A stretch of DNA of 64,000 nt, from contig NZ_JAERQN010000003.1 in the NCBI RefSeq assembly GCF_016805305.1, positions 62,001 to 126,000 on the forward strand, in the 5' to 3' direction. Below, one piece after another: positions 34,110-46,193 of this stretch. Made by a program: the position numbers and the translations under genes. A model generated the notes under the pieces. It was given only the letters and a program-made list of their open reading frames with translations, did no database searches and was not told the origin of the DNA. Positions within the stretch are counted from its first letter, which is position 1, and every line of letters starts with the position of its first letter. Source of the stretch: Falsiroseomonas ponticola (GTDB lineage: Bacteria > Pseudomonadota > Alphaproteobacteria > Acetobacterales > Acetobacteraceae).

Positions 34110-35360
34110 TCAGCCCCGCCGCACCACGTAGGACGCCGCCTGCAGCGCCGCGATGATGGCGTTGCCCTGCGCGCCGTCGCGCACCTCCACCATCAGGTAC
34201 AGCTCCGTCGATTGCACCGTCGGCGCGCCGAAGAGCTGCTGGTGGTTCACCTCGATCACGTTGCCGCCGAGGGCGGAGATGCGCGCCGCGATATCGGCCA
34301 GCATGCCGGGGCGGTCGGGGATGTCGAAATGCAGGCGCAGGATGCGGCCATCCCGCAGCAGCTGGCGCAGCAGCACGTTGGACAGCGCCCGCGCATCGAT
34401 GTTGCCGCCGCAGACGGGAATGCCGACGGCCTTGCCCGCGAAGCGCTCGGGATAGGCCAGCACGGCGGCGAGGCCCGCGGCGCCGGCACCCTCCGCCACC
34501 AGCTTGGCGCCCTCCGCCAGCATGGCGATCGCCTGTTCCACCGCGCGTTCCGGCACCACCAGCACTTCCGTGCCCAGGCGCTTCAGCATGGCGTAGGGCA
34601 CTTCGCCCACATCGCGCACCGCGATGCCCTCGGCCACGGTCGGCCCGCCCACGGCCACGGGCTCGCCCGCCAGGCGCTGCGCCATGGCGGGATAGCCCTC
34701 GACCTCCACGCCGAAGACCTTGATGCCGGGCTTCAATTCCAGCGCCGCGGTGGCGCAGCCCGCCAGCAGGCCACCACCGCCGACCGGGATGGCCAGGCTG
34801 TCCAGCTGGGGAAAGTCCTCCAGCATCTCAAGCGCCGCGGTGCCCTGGCCGGCGATGACGCCGGGGTCGTCATAGGGGTGGACGAAGGTCAGGCCATCCC
34901 GCAGCGCGAGTTCATGCGCATGGGCCGCCGCTTCCGCCAGCGTCTCCCCCTGCAGCACCACCCGGGCGCCCCAGCCTTCCGTCCGCGTCACCTTGGTGGC
35001 GGGGGTGAAGCGCGGCATCACGATGGTCGCGTTGATGCCGGCGAGGGACGCGTGGCGCGCCACTGCCTGGGCATGGTTGCCGGCGGACATGGCGATGACG
35101 CCAGCCGCCTTCTCCCGCGCCGTCAGCAGGGCGATGCGGTTGGCCGCGCCCCGTTCCTTGAAGGCGCCGGTCGCCTGCAGATTGTCGAGCTTCAGGTGGA
35201 TCGTCGCCCCCGTCGCCCGCGACAGCGCGTCGCAGCGGATGGTCGGCGTGCGGATCACGGCGCCCGCGATCCGCGCCGCCGCCGCGCGCACATCGGCCAG
35301 CGTGATGGAGGGGGCGGTGGAGCTTTCCATCACCGGGGCGAGCGCGCGGACAGGCGACAT
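34110..35360 (-). CDS. Threonine ammonia-lyase (threonine deaminase)
   Basis: A 416-residue PLP enzyme converting threonine to 2-oxobutyrate. The PLP lysine is Lys68 in TGAFKERGA, and the phosphate-binding glycine loop is PVGGGGLLAG. A single C-terminal ACT domain (RLHFDIPDRPGMLADIAARI) suggests amino-acid feedback, as in the TdcB-like or IlvA-short class. An in-frame ATG at codon 11 (MESSTAPS) is an alternative start. It begins 12 bases after greA and probably shares its message. Confidence 0.93.
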   Translation of the reverse strand: MSPVRALAPVMESSTAPSITLADVRAAAARIAGAVIRTPTIRCDALSRATGATIHLKLDNLQATGAFKERGAANRIALLTAREKAAGVIAMSAGNHAQAVARHASLAGINATIVMPRFTPATKVTRTEGWGARVVLQGETLAEAAAHAHELALRDGLTFVHPYDDPGVIAGQGTAALEMLEDFPQLDSLAIPVGGGGLLAGCATAALELKPGIKVFGVEVEGYPAMAQRLAGEPVAVGGPTVAEGIAVRDVGEVPYAMLKRLGTEVLVVPERAVEQAIAMLAEGAKLVAEGAGAAGLAAVLAYPERFAGKAVGIPVCGGNIDARALSNVLLRQLLRDGRILRLHFDIPDRPGMLADIAARISALGGNVIEVNHQQLFGAPTVQSTELYLMVEVRDGAQGNAIIAALQAASYVVRRG

Positions 35361-35372
35361 GGTCAGGCCTTA

Positions 35373-35846
35373 TCAGACGAAGCGGACGCCCGCGATCTCA
35401 TAGACCCGCGCGCCGCCCGGCGCCGGGACTTCGACGCTGTCGCCGACCTTCTTGCCGATCAGCGCCTTGGCGAGCGGCGAGGAGATGGAGATGGAGCCCT
35501 TCTTCATGTCGGCCTCATGCTGGCCGACGATGCGGTAGGTCTTCTCGTCCTCCGTCTCCTCATCCACCACCGTCACATGCGCGCCGAAGCGCACCTGGTT
35601 GCCGGTGAGCTTGGAGGTGTCGATGACCTCCGCGGAAGGGATGACGGATTCGAGCTCGGCGATGCGGCCCTCGATGAAGGACTGCTTCTCGCGCGCCGCG
35701 TGGTACTCCGCATTCTCGGACAGGTCGCCATGCGCGCGAGCCTCCGCGATCGCGCGGATCACGGCGGGGCGTTCCTCGGCCTTGAGCTGACGGAGTTCCT
35801 CCTCCAGCCGGGCGAGACCTTCGGCGGTCATGGGGAACTTCTGCAC
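35373..35846 (-). CDS. greA: Transcription elongation factor GreA
   Basis: A 157-residue factor that makes RNA polymerase cleave backtracked transcripts. The N-terminal coiled coil carries the acidic tip [12 protein letters not shown], and the C-terminal FKBP-like domain ends in YEIAGVRFV. The start is GTG at 35846 (family sequence QKFPMTAEG follows), with a GGAGG about ten bases before it. It lies downstream of carB, a well-known alphaproteobacterial order. Confidence 0.96.
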   Translation of the reverse strand: MQKFPMTAEGLARLEEELRQLKAEERPAVIRAIAEARAHGDLSENAEYHAAREKQSFIEGRIAELESVIPSAEVIDTSKLTGNQVRFGAHVTVVDEETEDEKTYRIVGQHEADMKKGSISISSPLAKALIGKKVGDSVEVPAPGGARVYEIAGVRFV

Positions 35847-35901
35847 GTCGCGTCTATCCTCCAGGCAACGGAAAGCGGTGACAGACCGGCGGGTCCTGCC
35901 C

Positions 35902-35935
35902 GGCCCGGCACCGATCCCGCCAGCGGTGCCGGGCC
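35902..35935 (-). terminator. Long hairpin between carB and greA
   Basis: Twelve-base perfect arms (35902-35913 and 35924-35935, core GCCCGGCACCG/CGGTGCCGGGC) with a ten-base loop, about 90 bases past the carB stop and 56 before greA. No U-run follows, so it may be an attenuating or processing hairpin inside the operon. Confidence 0.5.
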
Positions 35936-36025
35936 CGACAGGACGGGCCGGCACCATGCAAGCATGTTCTGGCCGGGGCTGGAACAGGCAAACGGGGTGG
36001 AGGCTTCCGCCCCCACCCCGCCCGC

Positions 36026-39271
<3,246 letters not shown>

Positions 39272-39272
39272 G

Positions 39273-39539
39273 TCAGGCTCCGGTCGATCTGGCTTGGCGC
39301 CGCGCGCTGTAGAGCAGCAGCGGCAGGATCAGGGCGTGCGGCACGGCCCAGAAGAAGAAGGCGATTTTCGCGAGTTCGCCGGCCATCAGCGTGGTGGCGC
39401 CATGCACGACCACGGACAGCACGAAGGCCATCACGGCGGACCGCACGGGCGGATAGAGGCGCCGCAACGAGGAGGCGACGGTGAAGAGCACCAGGCCCGA
39501 ATAGGCCAGCGCGAAAAGCCCGAGGGCGATGTCCATCAT
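39273..39539 (-). CDS. Small membrane protein, unknown
   Basis: An 88-residue product with three hydrophobic segments ([52 protein letters not shown]) and a basic C-terminus. No family known to me. It is expressed if its neighbours are: its ATG overlaps the stop of the LysE-type gene by four bases, and its stop lies one base before the carB ATG. It may be a partner of the exporters or a coupling ORF. Confidence 0.75.
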   Translation of the reverse strand: MMDIALGLFALAYSGLVLFTVASSLRRLYPPVRSAVMAFVLSVVVHGATTLMAGELAKIAFFFWAVPHALILPLLLYSARRQARSTGA

Positions 39540-40168
39540 GCCCGGCTCTCCGCCGCGAGCTTCACGGCCAGCAGCGCCAGCGCGCCGCCCAGCACCCAGC
39601 GCTGCACCGCCATCCAGAGCGGCTTGGTGGAGAGGAACCGCGCCGTCCCCGCCGCACCCCAGACCAGCACTGCATCCCACAGCGTGCAGACCGCGATCTG
39701 CACGAAGCCGAGGATCGCCGCCTGGACGAAGAGGCTGCCGCGATCGGCATCGAGGAAGGGCGGCAGCACCGCCATGTAGAACAGCGCCACCTTCGGGTTC
39801 AGCGCCGCCGTCGCGAAGCCCACCATGAACAGCCGCGGCGCCGGCTCCCGCGGCATGGCCCTGGGGGCGAAGATCGGCTGCCCGCCCGGCCGCACGCATT
39901 GCCAGGCCAGGAACAGCAGATAGGCCGCGCCGCCCAGCCGCAGCACGTCCCAGGCATAGGGAATGGCCAGCAGCGCCGCCGTGATGCCGGCCGCCGCGCA
40001 GACCATGATGGTCAGCGACCCCGCCTGGCACCCCGCCAGCGACACCATCCCCGCGCCCGTCCCCTGCGCGAGGGAGCGCGAGACGAGGTAGAGCATGTTC
40101 GGCCCCGGCGTGACCGCCAGGCCGAGCGAGAGCAGCGCGAAGACGAGCAGCGTGTCGGCGGAGGGCAT
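39536..40168 (-). CDS. LysE-family amino-acid/metabolite exporter (copy 2)
   Basis: A 210-residue permease with six hydrophobic helices and the family front LAVTPGPNMLYLVSRSLAQG. LysE/RhtB proteins export amino acids such as lysine, arginine, threonine or homoserine lactone. It follows a close paralogue by one base and precedes the small membrane gene with a four-base overlap. Position inside the carA-carB unit suggests a link to arginine or nitrogen balance, by inference. Confidence 0.92.
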   Translation of the reverse strand: MPSADTLLVFALLSLGLAVTPGPNMLYLVSRSLAQGTGAGMVSLAGCQAGSLTIMVCAAAGITAALLAIPYAWDVLRLGGAAYLLFLAWQCVRPGGQPIFAPRAMPREPAPRLFMVGFATAALNPKVALFYMAVLPPFLDADRGSLFVQAAILGFVQIAVCTLWDAVLVWGAAGTARFLSTKPLWMAVQRWVLGGALALLAVKLAAESRA

Positions 40169-40169
40169 G

Positions 40170-40799
40170 TCAGCGCCGTCCGTCGAAGGCCAGCCGCACC
40201 GCCAGCCCCGCCAGGACCGTCGCCATCAGCCAGCGCTGCAGGCGCTGCCAGCTCGGCCGCGTGCCGAGGAACACGGCAACGGACCCGGCCGCCATCACGA
40301 TCCCCGCATTCACCGCGACGCTGACCGCGATCTGCGTCGCGCCCAGCATCACGGATTGCAGGAAGACATGGCCCGCCGCCGGGTCGATGAATTGCGGCAG
40401 CAGGGACAGGTAGAGCACCGCGATCTTCGGGTTCAGCAGATTGGTGAGGAAGCCCATGGCGAAGAGCCGCGCGGGGCTGTCATGGGCCAGCGCGCGCGGC
40501 GCGAATGGCGTGCCGGGCGAGCGCACGGCCTGCCAGGCCAGCCACAGCAGGTAGGCCGCGCCCGCGATGCGCAGCGCGTCATAGGCGAAGGGAACGGCCA
40601 TCACGATGGCCGTGATGCCGAGCGCCGCGCAGAGCAGGTAGAAGACGAAGCCCAGCGCGACTCCGGCCAGCGAGACGAAGCCGGCCGCACGCCCCTGCAG
40701 GATGGTGCGGCTGACCAGGTAGATCATGTTCGGCCCGGGCGTCAGCACCATGCCGAGTGCGATCGCCGCGAAGGCCAGCAGGGCGCCGGGCTCCACCAT
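40170..40799 (-). CDS. LysE-family amino-acid/metabolite exporter (copy 1)
   Basis: A 209-residue paralogue of the next gene with the same front motif, MVLTPGPNMIYLVSRTILQG, and a similar FLTNLLNPKIAVLYL helix. It lies two bases after the carA stop. The two copies are alike throughout, indicating tandem duplication, but they differ enough that distinct substrates are possible. Confidence 0.92.
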   Translation of the reverse strand: MVEPGALLAFAAIALGMVLTPGPNMIYLVSRTILQGRAAGFVSLAGVALGFVFYLLCAALGITAIVMAVPFAYDALRIAGAAYLLWLAWQAVRSPGTPFAPRALAHDSPARLFAMGFLTNLLNPKIAVLYLSLLPQFIDPAAGHVFLQSVMLGATQIAVSVAVNAGIVMAAGSVAVFLGTRPSWQRLQRWLMATVLAGLAVRLAFDGRR

Positions 40800-40801
40800 G
40801 C

Positions 40802-42211
40802 TCAGCCCGCCTTGCGCGTCTCGATCATGCCCACGAAGCGCCTGAACAAATGGTGGCTGTCCGTCGGGCCCGGGGACGCCTCCGGATGGTACTGCACGGA
40901 GAAGGCCGGGTACTTGCTGCTCGCGATGCCCTCATTCGTCCCGTCGAAGAGGCTCCGATGCGTCACCGTCACGCCCTCCGGCAGCGTCTTCTCATCCACC
41001 GCGAAGCCGTGGTTCTGCGACGTGATCTCGACCCTGCCCGTCACCAGGTCCTTCACCGGCTGGTTCGCGCCGCGATGGCCGCGATCCAGCTTGAAGGTCT
41101 TGGCGCCGAGCGACAGAGCCAGCAGCTGGTGGCCCAAACAGATCCCGAACACCGGCACGCCCTTCTCCAGCACGCCCCGGATCGCGGGCACCGCGTATTC
41201 GCCGGTGGCGGCGGGGTCGCCTGGGCCATTGGAAAGGAACACGCCATCCGGCGCGTGGCTGAGGATATCCTCCGCCGTCGCCGTCGCGGGCACGACCGTG
41301 ACCGCGCAGCCGGCGGCCGCCAGGCAGCGCAGGATGTTGCGCTTGGCGCCGTAATCCACCGCCACGACCTTCACCTTCGGCGCCGTCTGGGTGGTGTAGC
41401 CTTGGCCCCAGGCCCATTCGGCCTCGTCCCAGCCATAGGTCTGGCGCGTCGAGACCTGCTTCGCCAAATCCATCCCCTCCAGCCCCGGCCAGTCCTTGGC
41501 CTGCGCGATCAGCGCGGGGATGTCGAAGACGCCATCCGCGGGGTGGGCCAGCACGCCATTCGGCGCGCCGCCATCGCGGATGCGGGCCGTCAGCGCGCGG
41601 GTGTCGATGCCCGCGATGCCCGGCACGCCATGCGACTTCAGCCAGTCCTCGAGGTGCCGGGTCGCGCGGTAGTTGGAGGGATCGGTCACGTCCTGCTTGA
41701 CGATCAGGCCCCGCGCCGCGGGCGTCACCGCCTCGATATCCTCGGGGTTCGCGCCAACATTGCCGATATGGGGAAAGGTGAAGCAGATGGTCTGCCCGGC
41801 ATAGGAGGGATCGGTCAGCACCTCCTGGTACCCGGTCATGGAGGTGTTGAAGCAGATTTCCGCCACGGTCGTGCTGTGCGCGCCGAAGCCGCGGCCCCAG
41901 AAGACGGACCCATCGGCCAGGACGAGGGCGGCAGTCGCGCCTTCGGGGGCGGTCGGGGTCGTCTCGGTCACCGGGGCGGTCTCCATGCGGGGCTTGCGGG
42001 GGGCGGTGTCGCCAAGGGGGGATATACTCTGGGGCAGGTCGGCCAGGGTCAGGCCCGTGGCGCCCAGGATGGCGGGCCAGTGCTTGGCCGGGATGGCGCG
42101 GGCCTGGCGCCACTTGCGCACGGCCTCCGTCCCGATGCCGAGGCGCTGGGCCGCCGCTTCCGCGCCGCCCAGCAGGGTGATGATGTCATCGACGCTGCGC
42201 ATGCCGGGCAT
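40802..42211 (-). CDS. carA: Carbamoyl-phosphate synthase small subunit with N-terminal helix-turn-helix domain
   Basis: 469 residues, about 75 more than usual. Residues 5-58 (DDIITLLGGAEAAAQRLGIG, then TEAVRKWRQARAIPAKH) read as a Cro/YdaS-like HTH, followed by a short linker and then normal CarA from about residue 90. The glutaminase nucleophile is in GICLGHQ, and the His-Glu pair is in YHPEASPGP. A normal-length protein could start at an internal ATG (41986), but no ribosome site lies before it and the frame is open through the HTH. The enzyme hydrolyses glutamine for CarB. Two palindromes lie just before its start. Confidence 0.93.
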   Translation of the reverse strand: MPGMRSVDDIITLLGGAEAAAQRLGIGTEAVRKWRQARAIPAKHWPAILGATGLTLADLPQSISPLGDTAPRKPRMETAPVTETTPTAPEGATAALVLADGSVFWGRGFGAHSTTVAEICFNTSMTGYQEVLTDPSYAGQTICFTFPHIGNVGANPEDIEAVTPAARGLIVKQDVTDPSNYRATRHLEDWLKSHGVPGIAGIDTRALTARIRDGGAPNGVLAHPADGVFDIPALIAQAKDWPGLEGMDLAKQVSTRQTYGWDEAEWAWGQGYTTQTAPKVKVVAVDYGAKRNILRCLAAAGCAVTVVPATATAEDILSHAPDGVFLSNGPGDPAATGEYAVPAIRGVLEKGVPVFGICLGHQLLALSLGAKTFKLDRGHRGANQPVKDLVTGRVEITSQNHGFAVDEKTLPEGVTVTHRSLFDGTNEGIASSKYPAFSVQYHPEASPGPTDSHHLFRRFVGMIETRKAG

Positions 42212-42214
42212 ATG

Positions 42215-42231
42215 TGGGAAAAAACTTCCGG
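42215..42231. promoter_or_regulatory. Operator-like half-palindrome at the carA start
   Basis: TGGGAAAAAACTTCCGG, three bases upstream of the first carA ATG. It matches 14 of 15 bases of the minus-strand form of the second site (TGGGAAAAATCTTCC) and has the same dyad, with two mismatches in one arm. Between them lies TTGCGA, which, 17 bases before CATATG, could be the carA promoter, so binding here would block it. Confidence 0.5.
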
Positions 42232-42250
42232 TCGCAAGGCGAGTCTGGTC

Positions 42251-42269
42251 TTGGGAAGATTTTTCCCAA
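42251..42269. promoter_or_regulatory. Perfect palindrome in the carA/yqeY divergent region
   Basis: TTGGGAA-GATTT-TTCCCAA, seven-base arms with a five-base centre. Its centre is 37 bases from that of the other copy. It covers the place of a -35 box for yqeY, if TACAGC at 42284-42289 (extended by TG) is its -10. A dimeric repressor site is the simplest reading; the HTH on CarA is an obvious but unproved candidate. Confidence 0.55.
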
Positions 42270-42312
42270 CCGCCCTCCCGTGCTACAGCCCCGCCATCAA
42301 GGAGGATTTCCC

Positions 42313-42777
42313 ATGGCCGACGATCTCCGCAGCCGTTTCACCGAGGCCCTGAAGGCCGCCATGATTGCCAAGGATGCGCCGAAGACCTCCGCCATCCGCA
42401 TGATCACGGCCAAGCTGAAGGATGTGGACATCGCCGCCCGCCCGTCGGGCGTGGACAAGGTGCCGGATGACCAGATCGTCGCCATGCTGCGCGGCATGGT
42501 GAAGTCCCGCGCGGAAAGCGCCGCCATGTACCGGCAGGGCGGACGCCCGGAGTTGGCCGAGAAGGAGGAGTTCGAGATCGCCACGATCGAATCCTTCCTG
42601 CCCCAGCAGATGGACGGCGCCGCGATGGAGGCCGCGGTCGCCGAGGCCGTCGCGGAATCCGGCGCGACCTCCATCAAGGAGATGGGCAAGGTCATGGCCG
42701 TGCTGCGCGCGAAGCACGGGGCGGTGCTGGACATGGCCAAGGCGGGCCCGCTGGTGAAGGCGAAGCTGGGCGGCTAG
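42313..42777 (+). CDS. GatB/YqeY domain protein
   Basis: A 154-residue helical protein equal to the C-terminal tail domain of the tRNA amidotransferase subunit GatB. Free-standing YqeY proteins have a presumed tRNA-related role. AAGGAGG precedes the ATG at 42313 by a normal spacer. It is divergent from carA across the palindrome region, and its last four bases overlap the pentapeptide gene. Confidence 0.93.
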   Translation: MADDLRSRFTEALKAAMIAKDAPKTSAIRMITAKLKDVDIAARPSGVDKVPDDQIVAMLRGMVKSRAESAAMYRQGGRPELAEKEEFEIATIESFLPQQMDGAAMEAAVAEAVAESGATSIKEMGKVMAVLRAKHGAVLDMAKAGPLVKAKLGG

Positions 42778-44162
42778 CCGCCGTCCCGGCCGGGCAATAC
42801 CAGGCCCTCCGCACCCACCAGCACCGCGCCGCGCAGGTCGGCGCGGCGCAGATCCGCCATGGTCAGCGTGGCATCGGTCAGGTCCGCGCCGGCCAGCGCG
42901 GCTTCCTGCAGGTCGGCCTGGGTCAGGTCGGCATCGCCCAGCCGGGCCTCGGCCAGGTCCGCCCCCACCAGCCGCGCCCGCACCAGCCGCGCGCTGGTCA
43001 GGGTGGTGGGCCAGGTCTGGCCGTGCTTCAGGGTCATCGGCCCGGCCTCCACCCGCGTCAGGTCGGCCTCGTTGAGGGAGGCGCGGACCAGGCTCGCTCC
43101 CCGCAGATTGGCCCGCGGCATCTTCGCCCCGCGCAGATCGGCCATGGCCAGATCCGCCATGGCCAATACCGTGCCGGTCAGGTCGCAGCCGCGCATCACC
43201 GCGTGCTTCAGCACCGCCGCCGCCAGGTTCACGCCGGAGAGGTCCACCCCCGCCAGGTCGCAGGCCGAGAAATCCGCCCGCTGTCCCTCCCGCCCATTGC
43301 TGCGGATCCAGGTCTGGTGCAGCGCGATGGCCTCGCTCACCGCATCCGCCAGGTTCTCCAGCCGCCGCGTCATCTCCGCCCCGTCCAGGATGGCGGAGCC
43401 GAGGTCCACCTCGTCCAGCAGGGCGCCCAGCAGGTTGGCGCCGGCGAGGTTGGTGGACCGGAAGGTGGCGCGGCTGAGGATCGCCCCCTCCAGCACCGCG
43501 CCTTCGAGGTTCGCCTCCGACAGGTCCGCCCCTTCCAGGTTGCAGCCGCTGAGGTCCGCGCGGCTGAGGTCGGCGCGGACGAAGACCGCCTCCCGCAGGT
43601 TGGAATCGCGCAGGTCGGTCTGCACGATGAAGGCGTTGGAGAGCTTGGCGCGGGTCAGGTTGGCATTGGCGGCGGAGGCTTCCGATAATTCCCCGCGTCC
43701 CTCCGTCGCGGTGGCCGGCACCAGCTCCCCCCCCTTGCTGCGGACCAGGTGCCCGTCGCGCAGGTCGGCGCCCGTCAGGTTGGCGCGCATCAGCTTCGCG
43801 CCGAGCAGCGAGGCCCCGCGCAGATCCGCCTTCTGCAGCCGCGCCCGCGTCAGGTCCGCGCGGCGGAGATTGGCGCCGAACAGGCAGGCATCGCCGAGAT
43901 CGGCCTCCGCCAGGTCGGCGCCCTCCAGCCGCGCGCCCGTCAGGTCCGCGCCGGCCAGCGGCGCCCCGCGCAGCTCGACATGGGCGAGATCGGCGAATTT
44001 GAAGCTGGCGCGCTTGCCGCCGCGTTCCCCGCGCAGATGGCGGCGATGCAGGGCCAGCGCCTCCGCCAGCTCGGCCGGGGAGACGGGGTGGTAGTCGATG
44101 GCCAGCGCATCCCGCCAGTTGCTGCCGGGCCGGGTGGCGGTGGAAGGGGGCGGGCGCTGCAC
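42774..44162 (-). CDS. Large pentapeptide-repeat protein
   Basis: A 462-residue protein almost wholly made of A(D/N)LxxA pentapeptides, which fold into a right-handed square beta-helix. An N-terminal 60-residue helical segment and a 40-residue non-repeat break near the middle (around SEAIALHQTWIRSNGREG) split it into two helices. Function unknown; some relatives mimic DNA and bind gyrase, but most are untested. Divergent from dnaG over 81 bases. Confidence 0.88.
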   Translation of the reverse strand: MQRPPPSTATRPGSNWRDALAIDYHPVSPAELAEALALHRRHLRGERGGKRASFKFADLAHVELRGAPLAGADLTGARLEGADLAEADLGDACLFGANLRRADLTRARLQKADLRGASLLGAKLMRANLTGADLRDGHLVRSKGGELVPATATEGRGELSEASAANANLTRAKLSNAFIVQTDLRDSNLREAVFVRADLSRADLSGCNLEGADLSEANLEGAVLEGAILSRATFRSTNLAGANLLGALLDEVDLGSAILDGAEMTRRLENLADAVSEAIALHQTWIRSNGREGQRADFSACDLAGVDLSGVNLAAAVLKHAVMRGCDLTGTVLAMADLAMADLRGAKMPRANLRGASLVRASLNEADLTRVEAGPMTLKHGQTWPTTLTSARLVRARLVGADLAEARLGDADLTQADLQEAALAGADLTDATLTMADLRRADLRGAVLVGAEGLVLPGRDGG

Positions 44163-44243
44163 GGCGGCATTGTTGCGCCCCGGCCCCTGAAGAATTCGCT
44201 ACGCCGTTCCTTGCGGCCCCGCGCGGCATGCTAAGGGGCCGGC

Positions 44244-46109
44244 ATGGCGCTGCCCCCGCAATTCCTGGACGAGTTGCGCGCCCGCACCCCGCTGGCGCCG
44301 CTGATCCAGCGCAAGACCCGGCTGACCAAGTCAGGCCGGAACTGGAAGGGCTGCTGCCCCTTCCATGGGGAGAAGACCCCCTCCTTCTACGTCTATGACG
44401 ACCATTTCCACTGCTTCGGCTGTGGCGCGCATGGGGATGCCATCACCTTCGTCATGAAGGCGGAGGGCCAGGGCTTCCCGGAAGCGGTGGAGCGCCTGGC
44501 GCAGGAAGCCGGGCTCGAGGTTCCGAAGCCCACGCCGGAAGCCGCGGCGCGGGAGCGTGCGGCGCGGGACCTCTACGGCGTGCTGGAAGCCGCCGCCCAG
44601 GCCTTCCAGCGCCGCCTGCGGCTGCCGGAGGGGGCGGAGGGCCTCGCCTATCTCCGCCGCCGGGGCCTGAGCGAGGAGACGATCGCGCGCTTCGGCCTCG
44701 GCTGGTCCGGCGGCGGCCGCGGCGCCATCGCCGCGGACCTGAAGACCGATGGCATCACCCCCGAACAACTGGCGGAAGCCGGGCTGATCCGCGAACGCGA
44801 AGGGGGGGAGGGTTATTCGGACCTTTACTTCAACCGTGTGATCTTCCCCATCCGGGACCGGCGTGGCCGCGTCGTCTCCTTCGGCGGGCGCATCCTGGGC
44901 GATGGCCAGCCGAAATACGTGAACGGGCCGGAGACCGCGGTCTTCTCCAAGCGCCGCAACCTCTACGGCGTGGACATGGCGCGGGAAGCCGCCTTCCGCG
45001 GCGCGGCGGTGGTGGCGGTGGAGGGCTACATGGACGTCATCGCGCTCCACCAGGCCGGCTTCGGCGGCGCCGTGGCGCCGCTCGGCACCGCGCTCACGCC
45101 CGAACAGATGGAGGAGCTGTGGCGCCTCAGCCCCGAACCCGTCCTCTGCTTCGATGGCGACGGCGCGGGCGCGCGGGCGGCGGCGCGGGCGGCGGAGGCA
45201 GCCCTGCCCCTGCTGGCCACCGAACGCAGCCTGCGCCTCGCCACCCTCCCGGCCGGGGAGGATCCGGACACCCTCGTCTCCCGCCGGGGCAATGCGGGCT
45301 TCCAGGCGGTGCTGGATGGCGCGAGGCCCCTGTCGGAGGCGCTCTATGGCCTGCTGACGGAAGGCCGCCCCGCCGCGACGCCGGAGCAGAAGGCCAGCCT
45401 GCGCAACCGCCTGGCGGAGGCCGCGAACCTCATCGCCGACAAGTCGCTGGCCGCCGAATACCGCCGCGCCCTGCTCGACCGCTTCTTCGAAAGCACCCGG
45501 CCGCAGAAGCCCGCCTTCGGCGGTGCCCCCGGGCGGCCCGGGGCGCGCAAGGTCGTGGCCCCGCGGCTGCGCCCCGCCATCACCCCCGGCCGCGTCCGGG
45601 TGGCCCAGGCCCGGGCCCTGATGGCCATCACGCTCCGCCATCCCTGGTTGCTGCCGGAGGTGGAGGAGGTCTTCGCCGGGCTCGACCTGGGCGACGCTCA
45701 GCTGGCGGATTGCCGCGCCTGCGCCCTCCGCTGGCTGGCGGGCGGCCATGAACTTGACTCCATCGGCCTGATGGACCAACTCGCCCGGGACGGGTGGGGG
45801 GAATTGGTATCGGCCTTGCTGCGGGATCCGGGCCTGCCGGCGGAAGCCGGCGCCGACGCCCAGCCGAAGGAAGCGCTGGACGCCTGGTGGCACTTCTTCG
45901 GGTTGCTGCGGGGCGAGGCGGAGCTGGAGGAAGACCGGATGGCGGCGAAGCGCGACTGGGACGCGGCGCACGATCCGGCGGCGCAGGCCCGGGCGCAGCA
46001 GCGCCTGATCCGGCTGACACTGACCCTGGCCGCGCTGCGCCGCGGCGAGTGGACGGAATCGGATGGGGCCGGGGCCGCGGGCGACGCGGCCATCGGCGGT
46101 GGGCATTGA
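44244..46109 (+). CDS. dnaG: DNA primase
   Basis: A 621-residue primase making RNA primers at the fork. The CHC2 zinc finger uses Cys38, His41, Cys57 and Cys60. The RNA-polymerase core has the TOPRIM motifs VVAVEGYMDVIAL and CFDGDGAG. The C-terminal 150 residues are the DnaB-binding domain. AAGGGG lies before the ATG. It is followed by rpoD, the classical macromolecular-synthesis order without rpsU. Confidence 0.97.
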   Translation: MALPPQFLDELRARTPLAPLIQRKTRLTKSGRNWKGCCPFHGEKTPSFYVYDDHFHCFGCGAHGDAITFVMKAEGQGFPEAVERLAQEAGLEVPKPTPEAAARERAARDLYGVLEAAAQAFQRRLRLPEGAEGLAYLRRRGLSEETIARFGLGWSGGGRGAIAADLKTDGITPEQLAEAGLIREREGGEGYSDLYFNRVIFPIRDRRGRVVSFGGRILGDGQPKYVNGPETAVFSKRRNLYGVDMAREAAFRGAAVVAVEGYMDVIALHQAGFGGAVAPLGTALTPEQMEELWRLSPEPVLCFDGDGAGARAAARAAEAALPLLATERSLRLATLPAGEDPDTLVSRRGNAGFQAVLDGARPLSEALYGLLTEGRPAATPEQKASLRNRLAEAANLIADKSLAAEYRRALLDRFFESTRPQKPAFGGAPGRPGARKVVAPRLRPAITPGRVRVAQARALMAITLRHPWLLPEVEEVFAGLDLGDAQLADCRACALRWLAGGHELDSIGLMDQLARDGWGELVSALLRDPGLPAEAGADAQPKEALDAWWHFFGLLRGEAELEEDRMAAKRDWDAAHDPAAQARAQQRLIRLTLTLAALRRGEWTESDGAGAAGDAAIGGGH

Positions 46110-46116
46110 CGGTGAA

Positions 46117-46152
46117 GGTCTTAACGCGCTTCCGCGTGCCACGGGCAAGACC
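46117..46152 (+). promoter_or_regulatory. Dyad between dnaG and rpoD
   Basis: GGTCTT pairs with AAGACC around an inner ACGCG-CTTC-CGCGT hairpin, in the 84 bases between the genes. It is a possible weak terminator or RNA-processing site separating primase from sigma factor output, as known for this operon elsewhere. Confidence 0.35.
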
Positions 46153-46193
46153 CCGCGGCCTGTCGTTGCGCCGTTGACGGAGCGGATGAAGGC

